DNA of 64,000 bases from a virus: positions 186,001 to 250,000 of IMG/VR virus record IMGVR_UViG_3300017917_001123. One strand, 5' to 3'. The notes beneath the pieces were generated by a model. That model searched no databases. It was not told the DNA's origin and saw only the letters and a program-made list of their open reading frames with translations. The position numbers and the translations under genes are program-made. Each line of letters starts with the position of its first letter. The first letter of the stretch is position 1. Shown piece by piece: positions 26,006 to 33,959 of the stretch.

Positions 26006-27910
26006 TTAAATGTTACTTCTAATTAACCAAGAATATTTAATATTCGTAATAGAGCAGGTTGTGTTAGTTAGATTGGTTGCTTGATTAAAGTCTGTGTTGA
26101 ACACAGGAATCTTAATCAACGCAGGATTTGTATAAGGTGCGTTGGCGCCTGATGTAAATCCAATACCAATTCTATCTGTCTTGTTACCTGCTGTGTTAGG
26201 TTGGATGATGTAAGTATTGTCAGGATATAAGTGAACTTCTAAAGTACCCTTGTAATACTCAGTGTTGGTTGAGTCAGTGAAGCTAACAGCAAGCTCACCG
26301 AACGTAACTCCAGTACAGTCTAGAACAAACATAGTAGCAGTTGTACCGTATGGTTGGCCTGCTGGTAATGTAATAGGATCTCCGCCGACTGTTGCGGCAT
26401 TTAGACCGCCAATGCTTGCTGACTGTGTTCCGTAGTCGTCCATCTGAGCAACACGCGACCATGTATCTGCTTGTTGTAGATAGAAAGTTTCACTTATTCC
26501 GTATGTGATTGCTGTATCAATAGTTACATAAGCAACCCCTGCGGCTGTGGCAATGTTTGTAATAGCATAGCTAGTGTTTTTAGCATTGTTATATAATCTC
26601 CAAGTTCCTGAAGAATAACCTGCTTTAGAATTATCAATAGTTGCTAACCACTGGCTGGCCGCACTTGTAACAATATTAGTTGAAGTTGTTGCTGCCGCAT
26701 TAGTTGTGTAAGGACTTGGATTGAAGTCTGACTTAGCAAAGTATAGATAATTTACATCGCCACGAATTTGTCCTGCTTCTTGATTTAATTGACCCTTTAA
26801 TGTTGTAGGAGGAATCAACTCAACTTTAACAGTTGATGTATTGATACTAATACGTCCAGTCTGATCAAACGTTAGACCAGCACCAATAATAACACCACCG
26901 AGTGAAGAACCGGTTGCTGGTGAAATTTGGAATGTTTGTGGCTTGTCTACTAGATCGTTATAGCTACCAGATACTGCGACTGTGGCAAGACCTAAGTTTG
27001 TTACCGCGTTGGCTTTTTGTTCGGTTGTTAAGTTTTGTGTGTTAACGTCAACACGAAGTCTGTTTGCTAGAGCATCAGTTACTGATGTTGATGTGCTAGC
27101 TGCAGATAACTCTTGTAATACCTGATAGAATGTACCAGATGTAGCAATTGCCGCATCAATTTGTTGACCAACAATTTGATCAACTTGACTTGTTGTTACA
27201 TAAGATGCTAGTGTAACTGTGCTTACATAGCCAACGTCGTTTTGGAATTGAGAAACAAGTGTTGGAACATCTAATAGGTCTTTGTAATTGCCTGTTAGAG
27301 CAACAGCAAACTGACCAACACGCTTAACAGTACCATTACCGCCGGCAACAGCGCCGTTGTTAAGAGCAGTAAAGACTGTTCCTGTATTGCTATTTGCCGC
27401 ACCTGCTAAGGTCCAGTTACTGCTTCCTGGGTTAACAATTTCATACTGATATGTTTCAACTAAGGATCCAGGGCTAATTGGAGCAGGGCTAAATTCACGT
27501 AGGTTACCTGTGGCAAATGTTGGACGTTGATTTAGGTCTCCGTAGTTGCCTGTAGTAGCAACTAGAGCAAGACCGCCTGCGCCACTAACAGTGGTCCATT
27601 GGAATTGTCCACTGCCATTAATACCTAAAACCTGGCCTGTTTCAGCATTATTTGCCGCACGAATGTGGCTTGGAATAATAACCGCATTCTGTCCAGTTGG
27701 AATTTGTGTTTCGCCAATTGTACCAGAAAGGCCGCTAAATGCCGATGCACCGCCTTCAAAGTAGGGAAGTTCGTTCCAGTAGGCAACGCCATTACCGATT
27801 TTAAACTTACCTGTGTTAATTTCATACCCAAGCTCACCTTGGCTTAGGATTGGGTTAACGGAAGCCCAGTTAGCTACCGTATCTCTTCTAAATTGAATCT
27901 TTTGTGCCAT
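26006..27910 (-). CDS. Tail fibre/receptor-binding-like protein
   Basis: 634 residues from ATG 27910, which follows the preceding stop by one base and has GGCGGAGC upstream. The first 55 residues (KIQFRRDTVANWASVNPILS, GELGYEINTGKFKIGNG) are the fibre-attachment module also seen in major tropism determinants and cyanophage fibres. The rest is Thr/Ser/Ala/Gly-rich with repeats of the type VALTGNYKDLLDVPT, VAVSGSYNDLVDKPQ and VATTGNYGDLNQRPT, a periodic fibre shaft. The C-terminal ~150 residues form a compact beta domain, perhaps the tip. It likely contributes to host recognition. Confidence 0.75.
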   Translation of the reverse strand: MAQKIQFRRDTVANWASVNPILSQGELGYEINTGKFKIGNGVAYWNELPYFEGGASAFSGLSGTIGETQIPTGQNAVIIPSHIRAANNAETGQVLGINGSGQFQWTTVSGAGGLALVATTGNYGDLNQRPTFATGNLREFSPAPISPGSLVETYQYEIVNPGSSNWTLAGAANSNTGTVFTALNNGAVAGGNGTVKRVGQFAVALTGNYKDLLDVPTLVSQFQNDVGYVSTVTLASYVTTSQVDQIVGQQIDAAIATSGTFYQVLQELSAASTSTSVTDALANRLRVDVNTQNLTTEQKANAVTNLGLATVAVSGSYNDLVDKPQTFQISPATGSSLGGVIIGAGLTFDQTGRISINTSTVKVELIPPTTLKGQLNQEAGQIRGDVNYLYFAKSDFNPSPYTTNAAATTSTNIVTSAASQWLATIDNSKAGYSSGTWRLYNNAKNTSYAITNIATAAGVAYVTIDTAITYGISETFYLQQADTWSRVAQMDDYGTQSASIGGLNAATVGGDPITLPAGQPYGTTATMFVLDCTGVTFGELAVSFTDSTNTEYYKGTLEVHLYPDNTYIIQPNTAGNKTDRIGIGFTSGANAPYTNPALIKIPVFNTDFNQATNLTNTTCSITNIKYSWLIRSNI

Positions 27911-27911
27911 T

Positions 27912-28142
27912 TTATGCTCCGCCTCCGTCGAGGGTCTCGTCTGGTGTAAAAACTGTAGCAGCCGAACCACCATCTACGGCTGTTGGACTTATCCCGGTAA
28001 CACTAATAGGAACTCCGCCTGGTGTTGCGCCGTCGCCTACATAAGCGTCAAGGGTGTTTAGATCAACAAAAATCTGCCCACGAGGCAGAACTAGGGCATC
28101 GTCTGTTAAGACTTCTTTTCCCTGATAAATTCTATATGGCAT
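27912..28142 (-). CDS. Small fibre-associated protein
   Basis: 76 residues with a Mtd-type attachment pattern (RGQIFVDLNTLDAYVGDG) that repeats the N-terminal logic of the following fibre gene, then a Gly/Thr-rich tail. Stop and next ATG are one base apart, so both are translated together. A site AAGGAAC precedes ATG. It may be a short adaptor of the fibre; this is inferred from similarity and position. Confidence 0.6.
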   Translation of the reverse strand: MPYRIYQGKEVLTDDALVLPRGQIFVDLNTLDAYVGDGATPGGVPISVTGISPTAVDGGSAATVFTPDETLDGGGA

Positions 28143-28169
28143 GCGAATAGTTCCTTACAAGTGTATTAG

Positions 28170-28177
28170 GTTAAATA
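28170..28177 (+). promoter_or_regulatory. Late promoter GTTAAATA, 7 bases from ATG
   Basis: Located 7 bases before ATG 28185 and 27 bases from the divergent fibre-associated gene. Confidence 0.6.
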
Positions 28178-28184
28178 CGTTACT

Positions 28185-28619
28185 ATGCTATTTACCGTCA
28201 ACGTCGAAACAATTGACTTTCCGACCCCAATGTTATTGAAAAATTTAGTACCCGGATACGGTACTAAAAGCCGCCCTTTTACCCTTTCTAAGGGCAAATT
28301 GGGCTATGATTATAACCTACCACAGGAAAGCGAAACAGGCCGTGAAGTTATTCCGGGAAAAATTGAACTGGAAAAGTTAATTGAGCTTTTTAACCGTTGT
28401 GTAAACTTTGTCAACGTTAAAGAAGCACGTATGCTGGGCTATAAAAACTTCCACTGGCCCGGGCACGTTTTTGCCAATCAGCCAATCTATGTACAATATA
28501 CTGTACAGCGATTAAAGCCTAGACTGATGTGTACAGATGTTGACTGGCTATGCGAGCTTAAAGATGCCAGTGATAAAACCGCTTGCTCGCTGACAATCAA
28601 ACAACGTGTCTATCCCTAA
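28185..28619 (+). CDS. Conserved hypothetical late protein
   Basis: 144 residues. Conserved-looking segments are PTPMLLKNLVPGYGTKSRPF, LGYKNFHWPGHVFANQPIY and a C-terminal VDWLCELKDASDK. No membrane segment. It is the first gene of a late unit with a GT9-like enzyme. Function unknown. Confidence 0.55.
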   Translation: MLFTVNVETIDFPTPMLLKNLVPGYGTKSRPFTLSKGKLGYDYNLPQESETGREVIPGKIELEKLIELFNRCVNFVNVKEARMLGYKNFHWPGHVFANQPIYVQYTVQRLKPRLMCTDVDWLCELKDASDKTACSLTIKQRVYP

Positions 28620-28627
28620 TATCTGAT

Positions 28628-28635
28628 CTTAAATA
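28628..28635 (+). promoter_or_regulatory. Late promoter CTTAAATA with normal leader
   Basis: Expected +1 near 28641 gives a leader of ~26 bases containing AAAGGA before ATG 28667, unlike the leaderless late genes. Confidence 0.5.
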
Positions 28636-28666
28636 GTTCTATTAACTTAGCACTTAAAGGATCACG

Positions 28667-29494
28667 ATGTTTTATAAATTCAAACCAGGCCCATACGAGC
28701 CAGCAACTCCAAAAGCAAATCAACCCTTGACTTTTAGCCAGACATGGACGTTTGGGGACATCATTTACTCTATGATTCCTATTAGACTTCTAGGGGGCGG
28801 TGAATTTTACCTACGCCTAGAAAACCTGGACAATCTATGTAAAAACGTCATTGGTTGGCCCAACGGTGGCACACACTCGGGTCGTATGCGCCAAAAAGAC
28901 TTTGAACTACTAGCACCCCTAATCGAAGCACAGCCCTATATTAAAAAGTGGGCAGTATGGAACGGGGAAGAAATCACTCATCCTTTGGATAATATCTGTT
29001 GCTGGTTCTATGGCAACGTCATTGACAAGGGACACTATGGGCGCCTGTACAGCCTAGCCGTTGGTCTCGACCCTGACCAGTGGGAACCAGAAATTACTCG
29101 TCCTTGGCTGACCAACGTTAAAAAGACTCACGTAGCGGGTAAACACATTGTGATCAGCAAGACTGATCGCTATGGCAACGGACAGGTACATCCAGTATGG
29201 CAGCGGATTGTTTCTGATGAGTGGTACAAACAGGCTGTATTTGTGGGCACCAAAGAAGAACATCAGGCCTACGAAGAAGACTTTAAAATTTCAATTCAAC
29301 ATTATCCTACAGAAGACCTACTAGAGCTAGCAGAAGTTATCAACGGCGCAGAGCTCTACATCGGAAACCAATCCGTGGGCATGGCCATTGCTCAGGGCTT
29401 GGGTGTTAATTTCTGGTGTGATCACCGCAAGGACAACTGTACTCTAGAAGGTTGCGAAACTTACTTCCGGAGACCAAATGGATCATACTTCTAA
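28667..29494 (+). CDS. Glycosyltransferase family 9-like protein
   Basis: 275 residues. The N-terminal half has FGDIIYSMIPIRLLGGG (the GDxIxxxPxxxxL pattern of heptosyltransferases). The C-terminal half is a Rossmann-like domain with QAVFVGTKEEHQAYEEDF and DLLELAEVINGAELYIGNQSVGMAIAQGLG, the sugar-nucleotide site of GT9 enzymes. Bacterial members add heptose to lipopolysaccharide. Two other GT9-like genes lie in this window (43903 and 49684). It probably modifies a phage or host glycan; the sugar is unknown. Confidence 0.7.
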   Translation: MFYKFKPGPYEPATPKANQPLTFSQTWTFGDIIYSMIPIRLLGGGEFYLRLENLDNLCKNVIGWPNGGTHSGRMRQKDFELLAPLIEAQPYIKKWAVWNGEEITHPLDNICCWFYGNVIDKGHYGRLYSLAVGLDPDQWEPEITRPWLTNVKKTHVAGKHIVISKTDRYGNGQVHPVWQRIVSDEWYKQAVFVGTKEEHQAYEEDFKISIQHYPTEDLLELAEVINGAELYIGNQSVGMAIAQGLGVNFWCDHRKDNCTLEGCETYFRRPNGSYF

Positions 29495-30077
29495 TCGTAC
29501 ACCAATCAATTTAGACTCAAACGGTGACGAAATCACCTTTGAGGGCTGGGAATTACTGTATCGTAGCTTTTACGATCTGTGGCTCAGCCCCTGTAAGACC
29601 TATCTAGTTGAGCACTACCCGCACGGTAATCGTGAAACAGACCGACTGATGAAAACTGCTCACAATCAGGCCTGTTTTATACACGACTCGAAACTGCGTA
29701 ACATTAACCGCATGGGCCAGATCATAGGTGTCAAGAACTGGGAATATATGCTGGTCCATGAATTTACCGGCTGTCATTGGTATGGCAACGAAGATTGGCC
29801 CGAGGACTTTCCCCAACTACTTAAAGATCTAGAACGAGCAGAAGTAGCGTGGCCCACAATCAAGCCAGCTAATCTATACCGCAATCCCGAAGGTGAACTG
29901 CGCTGTATAGCACCCGCCCTGGCACAGGAATACCAATCACAGCCCACTAACCTACGCTTCTGGGGTCAATACCTAGACCGCGACGAGGAGCGTGAGATCA
30001 ATCAACTGCCCATTCAGGACAACTATCTAGATTTTAGAATTTGGATGGATCAGAAGTTCGGGCCGGCACTCCTGTAA
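29478..30077 (+). CDS. Hypothetical late protein, coupled to the GT9-like gene
   Basis: 199 residues, overlapping the preceding gene by 17 bases. Rich in Trp, Tyr and acidic residues (FEGWELLYRSFYDLWLSPCK, VHEFTGCHWYGNEDWPEDF), no membrane segment. Tight coupling suggests the two products act on the same substrate. Not recognised as a family. Confidence 0.55.
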   Translation: MDHTSNRTPINLDSNGDEITFEGWELLYRSFYDLWLSPCKTYLVEHYPHGNRETDRLMKTAHNQACFIHDSKLRNINRMGQIIGVKNWEYMLVHEFTGCHWYGNEDWPEDFPQLLKDLERAEVAWPTIKPANLYRNPEGELRCIAPALAQEYQSQPTNLRFWGQYLDRDEEREINQLPIQDNYLDFRIWMDQKFGPALL

Positions 30078-30116
30078 ACAGCGGCGAAGCCGCGGTAGCG
30101 CACTACGCAAAAAATT

Positions 30117-30138
30117 AGGGCCTTTAAAGCCCTATTTT
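30117..30138. terminator. Bidirectional terminator between convergent genes
   Basis: Stem AGGGC / GCCCT (30117-30121, 30129-30133) with A-rich 5' and T-rich 3' flanks ends the plus-strand unit at 30077 and the minus-strand unit at 30137. A separate GCGGC-GAA-GCCGC hairpin sits at 30081-30093. Confidence 0.7.
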
Positions 30139-30349
30139 ATTCACTCTTAAGTCCCCAGCGTATCCGCAACCATATCCGCTCGTGTATATAGTAGTCTATG
30201 CTTAATAATACATGTAGAGCAGTAGCAAATCCCGTAGCACTAGCCAAGTTCCCGGTAAACATCCAAGTCCATAGAATAGTAAACAACCATGCTGTTAAGC
30301 GATAGGTCAGCATACGAACTAGGGTGCGTTGATGTGTTTCCTGTATCAT
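30137..30349 (-). CDS. DUF2061-type membrane protein
   Basis: 70 residues. Pattern: RTLVRMLTYRLTAWLFTILWTW, a Thr-Gly motif (MFTGNLASATG), a second hydrophobic helix, then YYIHERIWLRIRWG at the C-terminus, the family signature YY.HERIW. Two membrane helices are expected. Bacterial members are small inner-membrane proteins of unknown function. The gene is the last of a minus-strand unit and overlaps the next upstream gene by 4 bases. Confidence 0.8.
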   Translation of the reverse strand: MIQETHQRTLVRMLTYRLTAWLFTILWTWMFTGNLASATGFATALHVLLSIDYYIHERIWLRIRWGLKSE

Positions 30350-30576
30350 TTCTGTAGTGAATTAATGTGATCCAGTTTGGTCTGATACTGGGTGATCTGA
30401 TTGTTAATACGCTGTATGCTGAGCTCGATATCCTGTATGCGCTTGCGAGTATCAAAACTAACGTGCAGTGGATTCTCCGGCAGACCCGAGCGTATGCTTT
30501 CTAAGTAAGCAGTAATCTTTGTTTTACGTTGCTCTAACAATTTAATGTGAGCTGATATTTTGGCGGCTAGGAACAT
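30346..30576 (-). CDS. Small coiled-coil protein
   Basis: 76 residues from ATG 30576, chosen because it follows the upstream stop (30581) by a few bases. It is predicted fully helical with heptad-like hydrophobics (IKLLEQRKTKITAYLES, IQDIELSIQRINNQITQYQ). Function unknown. Confidence 0.55.
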   Translation of the reverse strand: MFLAAKISAHIKLLEQRKTKITAYLESIRSGLPENPLHVSFDTRKRIQDIELSIQRINNQITQYQTKLDHINSLQK

Positions 30577-30580
30577 AAAC

Positions 30581-30781
30581 TTAGTTAGTCCAGCGTAGAA
30601 CGTACATGGTAAGATCTGACTCGCGAGCAAACTCAATACAGTAGTTAGATCCTACTTGTACATAGTTCCACCCGGGTGTATAACGATCTAGCCATGATTC
30701 TAACTCTACCCACTGGTTAAACCAATTGTTGTCTACTATACCGTTATTGTGTAGGAAGTCACATTTGATGCGTGTTGCCAT
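30581..30781 (-). CDS. Small late protein, ELESWL family member A
   Basis: 66 residues from ATG 30781 (7 bases after a late box). It shares ELESWLDRYTP and TMYVLRW with the neighbouring gene at 30792-31055, so the two are tandem paralogs. The family pattern is WV.LESWL.R ... (A/R)..TM.VL.W. Function unknown. Confidence 0.6.
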   Translation of the reverse strand: MATRIKCDFLHNNGIVDNNWFNQWVELESWLDRYTPGWNYVQVGSNYCIEFARESDLTMYVLRWTN

Positions 30782-30788
30782 AGTCAAG

Positions 30789-30796
30789 TATTTAAG
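30789..30796 (-). promoter_or_regulatory. Late promoter CTTAAATA (minus)
   Basis: Seven bases before ATG 30781, overlapping the 3' end of the neighbouring paralog. Confidence 0.55.
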
Positions 30797-31055
30797 ATGA
30801 CCATTTAAGCACAAACATAGTTCGATCACGGGCTAGAGCAAAGGCTACGCAGGCTTGCCAATATTCCTGCTCTTGTGTAGTAGCGTAGGCCCAGCGTGAG
30901 TAATGAGGACCAACAAAACGTTCTAGCCACGACTCTAGCTCTAAGACAGAGTCTACCCAATCTATCTGTAATGAGGGCCCCGAGAGTTTAGGCCACGGTG
31001 CTACAGCTATGTGGGGAAAATACGGTTGTATAGGATGATCTATAATACAGCGCAT
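30792..31055 (-). CDS. Small late protein, ELESWL family member B
   Basis: 87 residues from ATG 31055. It resembles the gene at 30581 (LELESWLERFVGPHY, RTMFVLKW) but has an N-terminal extension rich in Pro and Trp. Start preceded by a TGTAAATA box. The pair looks like a recent duplication. Function unknown. Confidence 0.6.
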   Translation of the reverse strand: MRCIIDHPIQPYFPHIAVAPWPKLSGPSLQIDWVDSVLELESWLERFVGPHYSRWAYATTQEQEYWQACVAFALARDRTMFVLKWSS

Positions 31056-31445
31056 GATGAAATATTTACATCGAGACTGTATTCTACTGTACAAAGGCCG
31101 CTATAGCAGCCTAATTTTCGCTAGCGCAAAAATTTTTAAAACCCGATTTCACACATATACATCAATATTTGTGCCCTTGGGTCTACGGTTTTTTCGATCG
31201 AATTGATATTGAAGTGTTAGATAACGATACATAGACTTAGTTATCAGGCCGGTCTATGCACAGAGTAAAAATTTTGCTGTAAAAAATTCACCATTGGTCA
31301 AGATCTCGGCCCCTGGTGATCTAGTCTAACTCATGGTTGAATTTTTGGCATGCCCGCAAAAGTTGCGCTTGCTTGCTTGTTAAAAAGGGACCCCAGGTAC
31401 CCCCAGAGCCCCCCACCGGTCGCCCTCTCGGGCTCTCTCACCACC
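31056..31445. other. Gene-free gap
   Basis: About 390 bases with no convincing ORF on either strand. It is AT-rich from 31120 to 31350 with a run of T/A tracts, contains partial dyads around GATC (31301-31325) and a GC-rich stretch at 31385-31435 (GGTACC and GCCC-TCTC-GGGC) before the stop of the gene at 31446. It may hold transcription signals or an origin; nothing definite can be named. Confidence 0.4.
31063..31070 (-). promoter_or_regulatory. Late promoter TGTAAATA (minus)
   Basis: Seven bases before ATG 31055; the box deviates at position 2 (G) from the usual form. Confidence 0.5.
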
Positions 31446-31736
31446 TCAGACCAGTTCTTCGTCTACGGCCTTAAGGTCGAAGTCAAAGCCTTCTGCTTCC
31501 AGCTCAGCGATCGCTTCGTTGAACAGACTCTCTAACTGACGCAGGCTAGCCGCACGGGCCCGGTCCTTTGTACGCTTACGTAGTGCACTGCCCTTAGCGT
31601 AGACTATAGCATAGTGCTCACTACAGTAGCTCTTGCCTGCGAGTGTAGCACAGCCGCAGTAGGGTGTAGGCTTAAGCCTGTTAGACATGTCCTGTGGATC
31701 GTAGTCTGGGCCTAGGTATTGGCATGTGTTAGTCAT
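31446..31736 (-). CDS. GcrA-like zinc-binding protein
   Basis: 96 residues from ATG 31736 with AAGGAC upstream. Residues 5-40 show CQYLGPDYD...PYCGCATLAGKSYCSEHYAIVY, the pattern of the GcrA C-terminal zinc domain (CxWP...FCG...G..YCEEH..IAY). The N-terminal helix-turn-helix of full GcrA is absent. In alphaproteobacteria GcrA works with sigma-70 at methylated promoters. A regulatory role is a family-based guess. The C-terminal half is a charged helix. Confidence 0.6.
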   Translation of the reverse strand: MTNTCQYLGPDYDPQDMSNRLKPTPYCGCATLAGKSYCSEHYAIVYAKGSALRKRTKDRARAASLRQLESLFNEAIAELEAEGFDFDLKAVDEELV

Positions 31737-31747
31737 AGTGTTAGTCC

Positions 31748-32617
31748 TTAAGCACGACGCATACAAGTAGTCTTAGCCATAGCCTTCCACGTCTTGGGGA
31801 AGCTCTTGCGCAGGTCAGCTACCTTGAGTACCATACGCAGGCTCAGCTCACGAAGTTGGGTTTGGTTAGCTTCAATGAACTCTACGACTTCAGCTTTGAC
31901 TGAGTCTTCGAACTCGTATGAGTCCAGCATGCCTTTGTCGTTTACCACTTGCTTGATGCGGAGGATCTTCTCACGGTTAGTGTCCATCTGCAGATCGATG
32001 TAGTGACAGCGTGACTCAAGCGCATCCAAGTGATCGCGAAGCTTCTTAGACTTTACGTGCTCGAACTTAATATTAGTAATAAAGATAGCCGCACCCTTGA
32101 ACTCGAACTTGTCCGGGATACCTTCTGAACGGAGCAGGCGGCTGTCAGTGTTCCAAGCGATCGTACGCTTCTTGCTGGAGTCCAAGGCACCCTTAAGGAT
32201 GTTCAAGCTGAGGTCGTCGAGCAGTACAGAGTCGCAGTCGTCAAAGACTAGAACGTGCTTGGCATCCGAGAACTCGTAGAGTTTGGCGTACAAGCCCAGA
32301 GCTGACATGGCACCCTTGACGATCTCATACTTGGGCTTGCGCTCGCCAAGTACATCGAACAGGCCGTCTTTGGACAGTACTTCTTCAACACCAAAGCTCT
32401 TGCCCACACCAGGAGGGCCACTGACAATCATAGCACGGACATCACCCGACTTAACGGCCTTGGTCATCTCAGTGAGGATTTCAAAACGCTCGCCCAGGCG
32501 CTCCAGGATCTCTTGATCAGTCTCTTTGTTAACTTCTGCTTCACGGGCTTTGATAGCGTCCGTGTCGAATTCTAGAATAGTTGCGCCCTTGCTAGCTTTT
32601 GCGGTTGCTTTTGCCAT
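31748..32617 (-). CDS. AAA+ ATPase
   Basis: 289 residues. Walker A GPPGVGKS at 67-74, Walker B HVLVFDDCDS at 121-130, then a sensor-1-like IFITNIKF near 178. The N-terminus carries an Ala/Lys-rich tail (MAKATAKASKGA). A C-terminal helical lid follows. Such single-domain ATPases occur in the early regions of many large aquatic phages; the remodelled substrate is unknown. Expression is from the consensus promoter at 32651-32679. Confidence 0.85.
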   Translation of the reverse strand: MAKATAKASKGATILEFDTDAIKAREAEVNKETDQEILERLGERFEILTEMTKAVKSGDVRAMIVSGPPGVGKSFGVEEVLSKDGLFDVLGERKPKYEIVKGAMSALGLYAKLYEFSDAKHVLVFDDCDSVLLDDLSLNILKGALDSSKKRTIAWNTDSRLLRSEGIPDKFEFKGAAIFITNIKFEHVKSKKLRDHLDALESRCHYIDLQMDTNREKILRIKQVVNDKGMLDSYEFEDSVKAEVVEFIEANQTQLRELSLRMVLKVADLRKSFPKTWKAMAKTTCMRRA

Positions 32618-32650
32618 TTGTGGTGTCCTTATGTAGTTGTCTAAGTGTGT

Positions 32651-32679
32651 ATTATACTGCCGTTATCGGTAGCTGTCAA
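32651..32679 (-). promoter_or_regulatory. Early sigma-70 promoter for the AAA+ gene
   Basis: TTGACA and TATAAT separated by 17 bases on the minus strand. The spacer lacks the GGTAAA common to other copies. It overlaps the 3' end of the next gene. Confidence 0.85.
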
Positions 32680-32884
32680 TCAATTCTTTTACCGAATTGT
32701 CGACTTCGTTGACCTCGTCCAGGAATGCCCAAAGCATCATAGTGATCACAATGCGAGCATCAACGGCGTCTGCTTCGGGGAGTGTGCGGACAAAACGATC
32801 CACATCCTCCCGGGAGCCCATGCCCCAAATCAGATCAGCCAGAATGCGCTGTTTGGCGTTCAGGCCCTCGATCTGGATCATCAT
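32663..32884 (-). CDS. Small early protein
   Basis: 73 residues, largely helical, with QRILADLIWGMGSREDVDRF and a long acidic C-terminal helix. A GGAGG site lies before ATG, and it overlaps the upstream gene (ATGA). The stop lies in the promoter of the AAA+ gene. Unknown function. Confidence 0.6.
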   Translation of the reverse strand: MMIQIEGLNAKQRILADLIWGMGSREDVDRFVRTLPEADAVDARIVITMMLWAFLDEVNEVDNSVKELIDSYR

Positions 32885-33153
32885 ACTGCCTCCAGCATGT
32901 TAGCTGGCACTCGCCACAGACCCTGTGCGGTACGGACTGTGATGTACTTGATGGCGATCTTTTCCACAGAACCCGTCATGTCCACACCGCGCTTGGTAGA
33001 GTGGAAACGAACGGCCTGCCCAATCTTCAGTGAGCGTTTTACACTCTTCTGGAGGCTAGCACGGGCAAATTTGATGGCATCGATCATGCTTCCCAGTTCA
33101 GTGTCAGTCCAGTTGCCAAACATGATCGCAGAGTTGACTTGCTTGATATCCAT
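32881..33153 (-). CDS. Small early protein with SH3/KOW-like C-terminal domain
   Basis: 90 residues. A helical N-terminal half (FGNWTDTELGSMIDAIKFAR) is followed by KIGQAVRFHSTKRGVDMTGSV and IKYITVRTAQGLWRVP, strands that look like a small beta barrel found in several phage early proteins. RBS AGGAGC. Unknown function. Confidence 0.6.
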   Translation of the reverse strand: MDIKQVNSAIMFGNWTDTELGSMIDAIKFARASLQKSVKRSLKIGQAVRFHSTKRGVDMTGSVEKIAIKYITVRTAQGLWRVPANMLEAV

Positions 33154-33185
33154 TTGTGAGCTCCTTTGTTTCAGTGTATGTGTGT

Positions 33186-33214
33186 ATTATACGGTCTAGA
33201 ATTGGTTTTGTCAA
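33186..33214 (-). promoter_or_regulatory. Early sigma-70 promoter
   Basis: TTGACA/TATAAT with a 17-bp spacer; drives the gene ending at 32881. Leader ACACACATACACTGAAAC as in other copies. Confidence 0.85.
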
Positions 33215-33225
33215 CCAAAGACCCT

Positions 33226-33435
33226 TCAACAATCAGGGTCAAAATCCATCCACTCAGTGAGCTCATCGGGCTGGCCGTCGTCCTCGTATTCGTCTTCGTC
33301 GAGGATGTCGTTGGCACGCATCATATCAGCCACATCGTCTTCACTCATGTAAGCCAGGGCCATCTCTGCGACTGCTTGGGCAGAGATCAAACCTTCGTCC
33401 ATCATCTCAATCAGCTTGTTGGTCTGTGTACGCAT
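33226..33435 (-). CDS. Small acidic early protein
   Basis: 69 residues: a helical N-terminal part (TNKLIEMMDEGLISAQAVAE) and a strongly acidic C-terminus (DEDEYEDDGQPDE). RBS AAGGAGC. It may mimic DNA or bind a host factor; no direct evidence. Confidence 0.6.
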   Translation of the reverse strand: MRTQTNKLIEMMDEGLISAQAVAEMALAYMSEDDVADMMRANDILDEDEYEDDGQPDELTEWMDFDPDC

Positions 33436-33466
33436 CTTGGGCTCCTTTTGTTTAGTGTATGTGTGT

Positions 33467-33495
33467 ATTATACGGCCAATTTACCAGTTTGTCAA
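33467..33495 (-). promoter_or_regulatory. Early sigma-70 promoter, GGTAAA spacer
   Basis: TTGACA-aact-GGTAAA-ttggccg-TATAAT on the minus strand; drives the acidic gene at 33226. Confidence 0.9.
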
Positions 33496-33504
33496 CCCCT
33501 TTGA

Positions 33505-33523
33505 CTGTTGTATTTTTGCCACA
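33505..33523 (-). repeat. 19-base repeat upstream of an early promoter, copy 1
   Basis: Reads CTGTTGTATTTTTGCCACA on the plus strand; identical to 34556-34574, in both cases about 10 bases upstream of a TTGACA box. Confidence 0.7.
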
Positions 33524-33709
33524 CTAGTCAATCTGTACGTCAATCAGCTTGCCGTCCCTAAAGATGTAGTACTCGTTGATGCGACCGTAATAGGCCCAGA
33601 TACAGCCATTGCCTTCTGTGAGGGTATAGCTGGTGATGCCCTTTTGCTTGAGTTCCTCTGTGACAACCATGACTTCCAGAGGATTGAGCCTAGGATGAAT
33701 GCTGATCAT
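33524..33709 (-). CDS. Small early protein
   Basis: 61 residues from ATG 33709, just after the upstream stop (TGATATG). Compact alpha/beta with HPRLNPLEVMVVTEELKQKG and EYYIFRDGKLIDVQ. Unknown function. Confidence 0.55.
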   Translation of the reverse strand: MISIHPRLNPLEVMVVTEELKQKGITSYTLTEGNGCIWAYYGRINEYYIFRDGKLIDVQID

Positions 33710-33710
33710 A

Positions 33711-33959
33711 TCAACCCCAGTCCTTCTTGTCGCCGTTGCGTTCGTTGTCGTCGTATCCGGCCATGTACTCAGTGACTTCATCCTCAGTCAAGTCAGTGAC
33801 TTCTGGGAAGTTGTAGGTACCGTTGGGGAACCAGTGAGGCTTAGGGCCACGGCCGTAATAGCTGTCGGCACTTCCACGATCGTAGAGGCTACCATGACGA
33901 CCACGATCAAACTGGACGCCCTTAAGGGCACGAACAACCTTTTCCTTTTCGGTAAACAT
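33711..33959 (-). CDS. Conserved phage early protein
   Basis: 82 residues. The segment DRGSADSYYGRGPKPHWFP and the ending GYDDNERNGDKKDWG are very regular and recur in many phages. Overlaps its upstream neighbour by one base (TAATG). Function unknown. Confidence 0.65.
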   Translation of the reverse strand: MFTEKEKVVRALKGVQFDRGRHGSLYDRGSADSYYGRGPKPHWFPNGTYNFPEVTDLTEDEVTEYMAGYDDNERNGDKKDWG

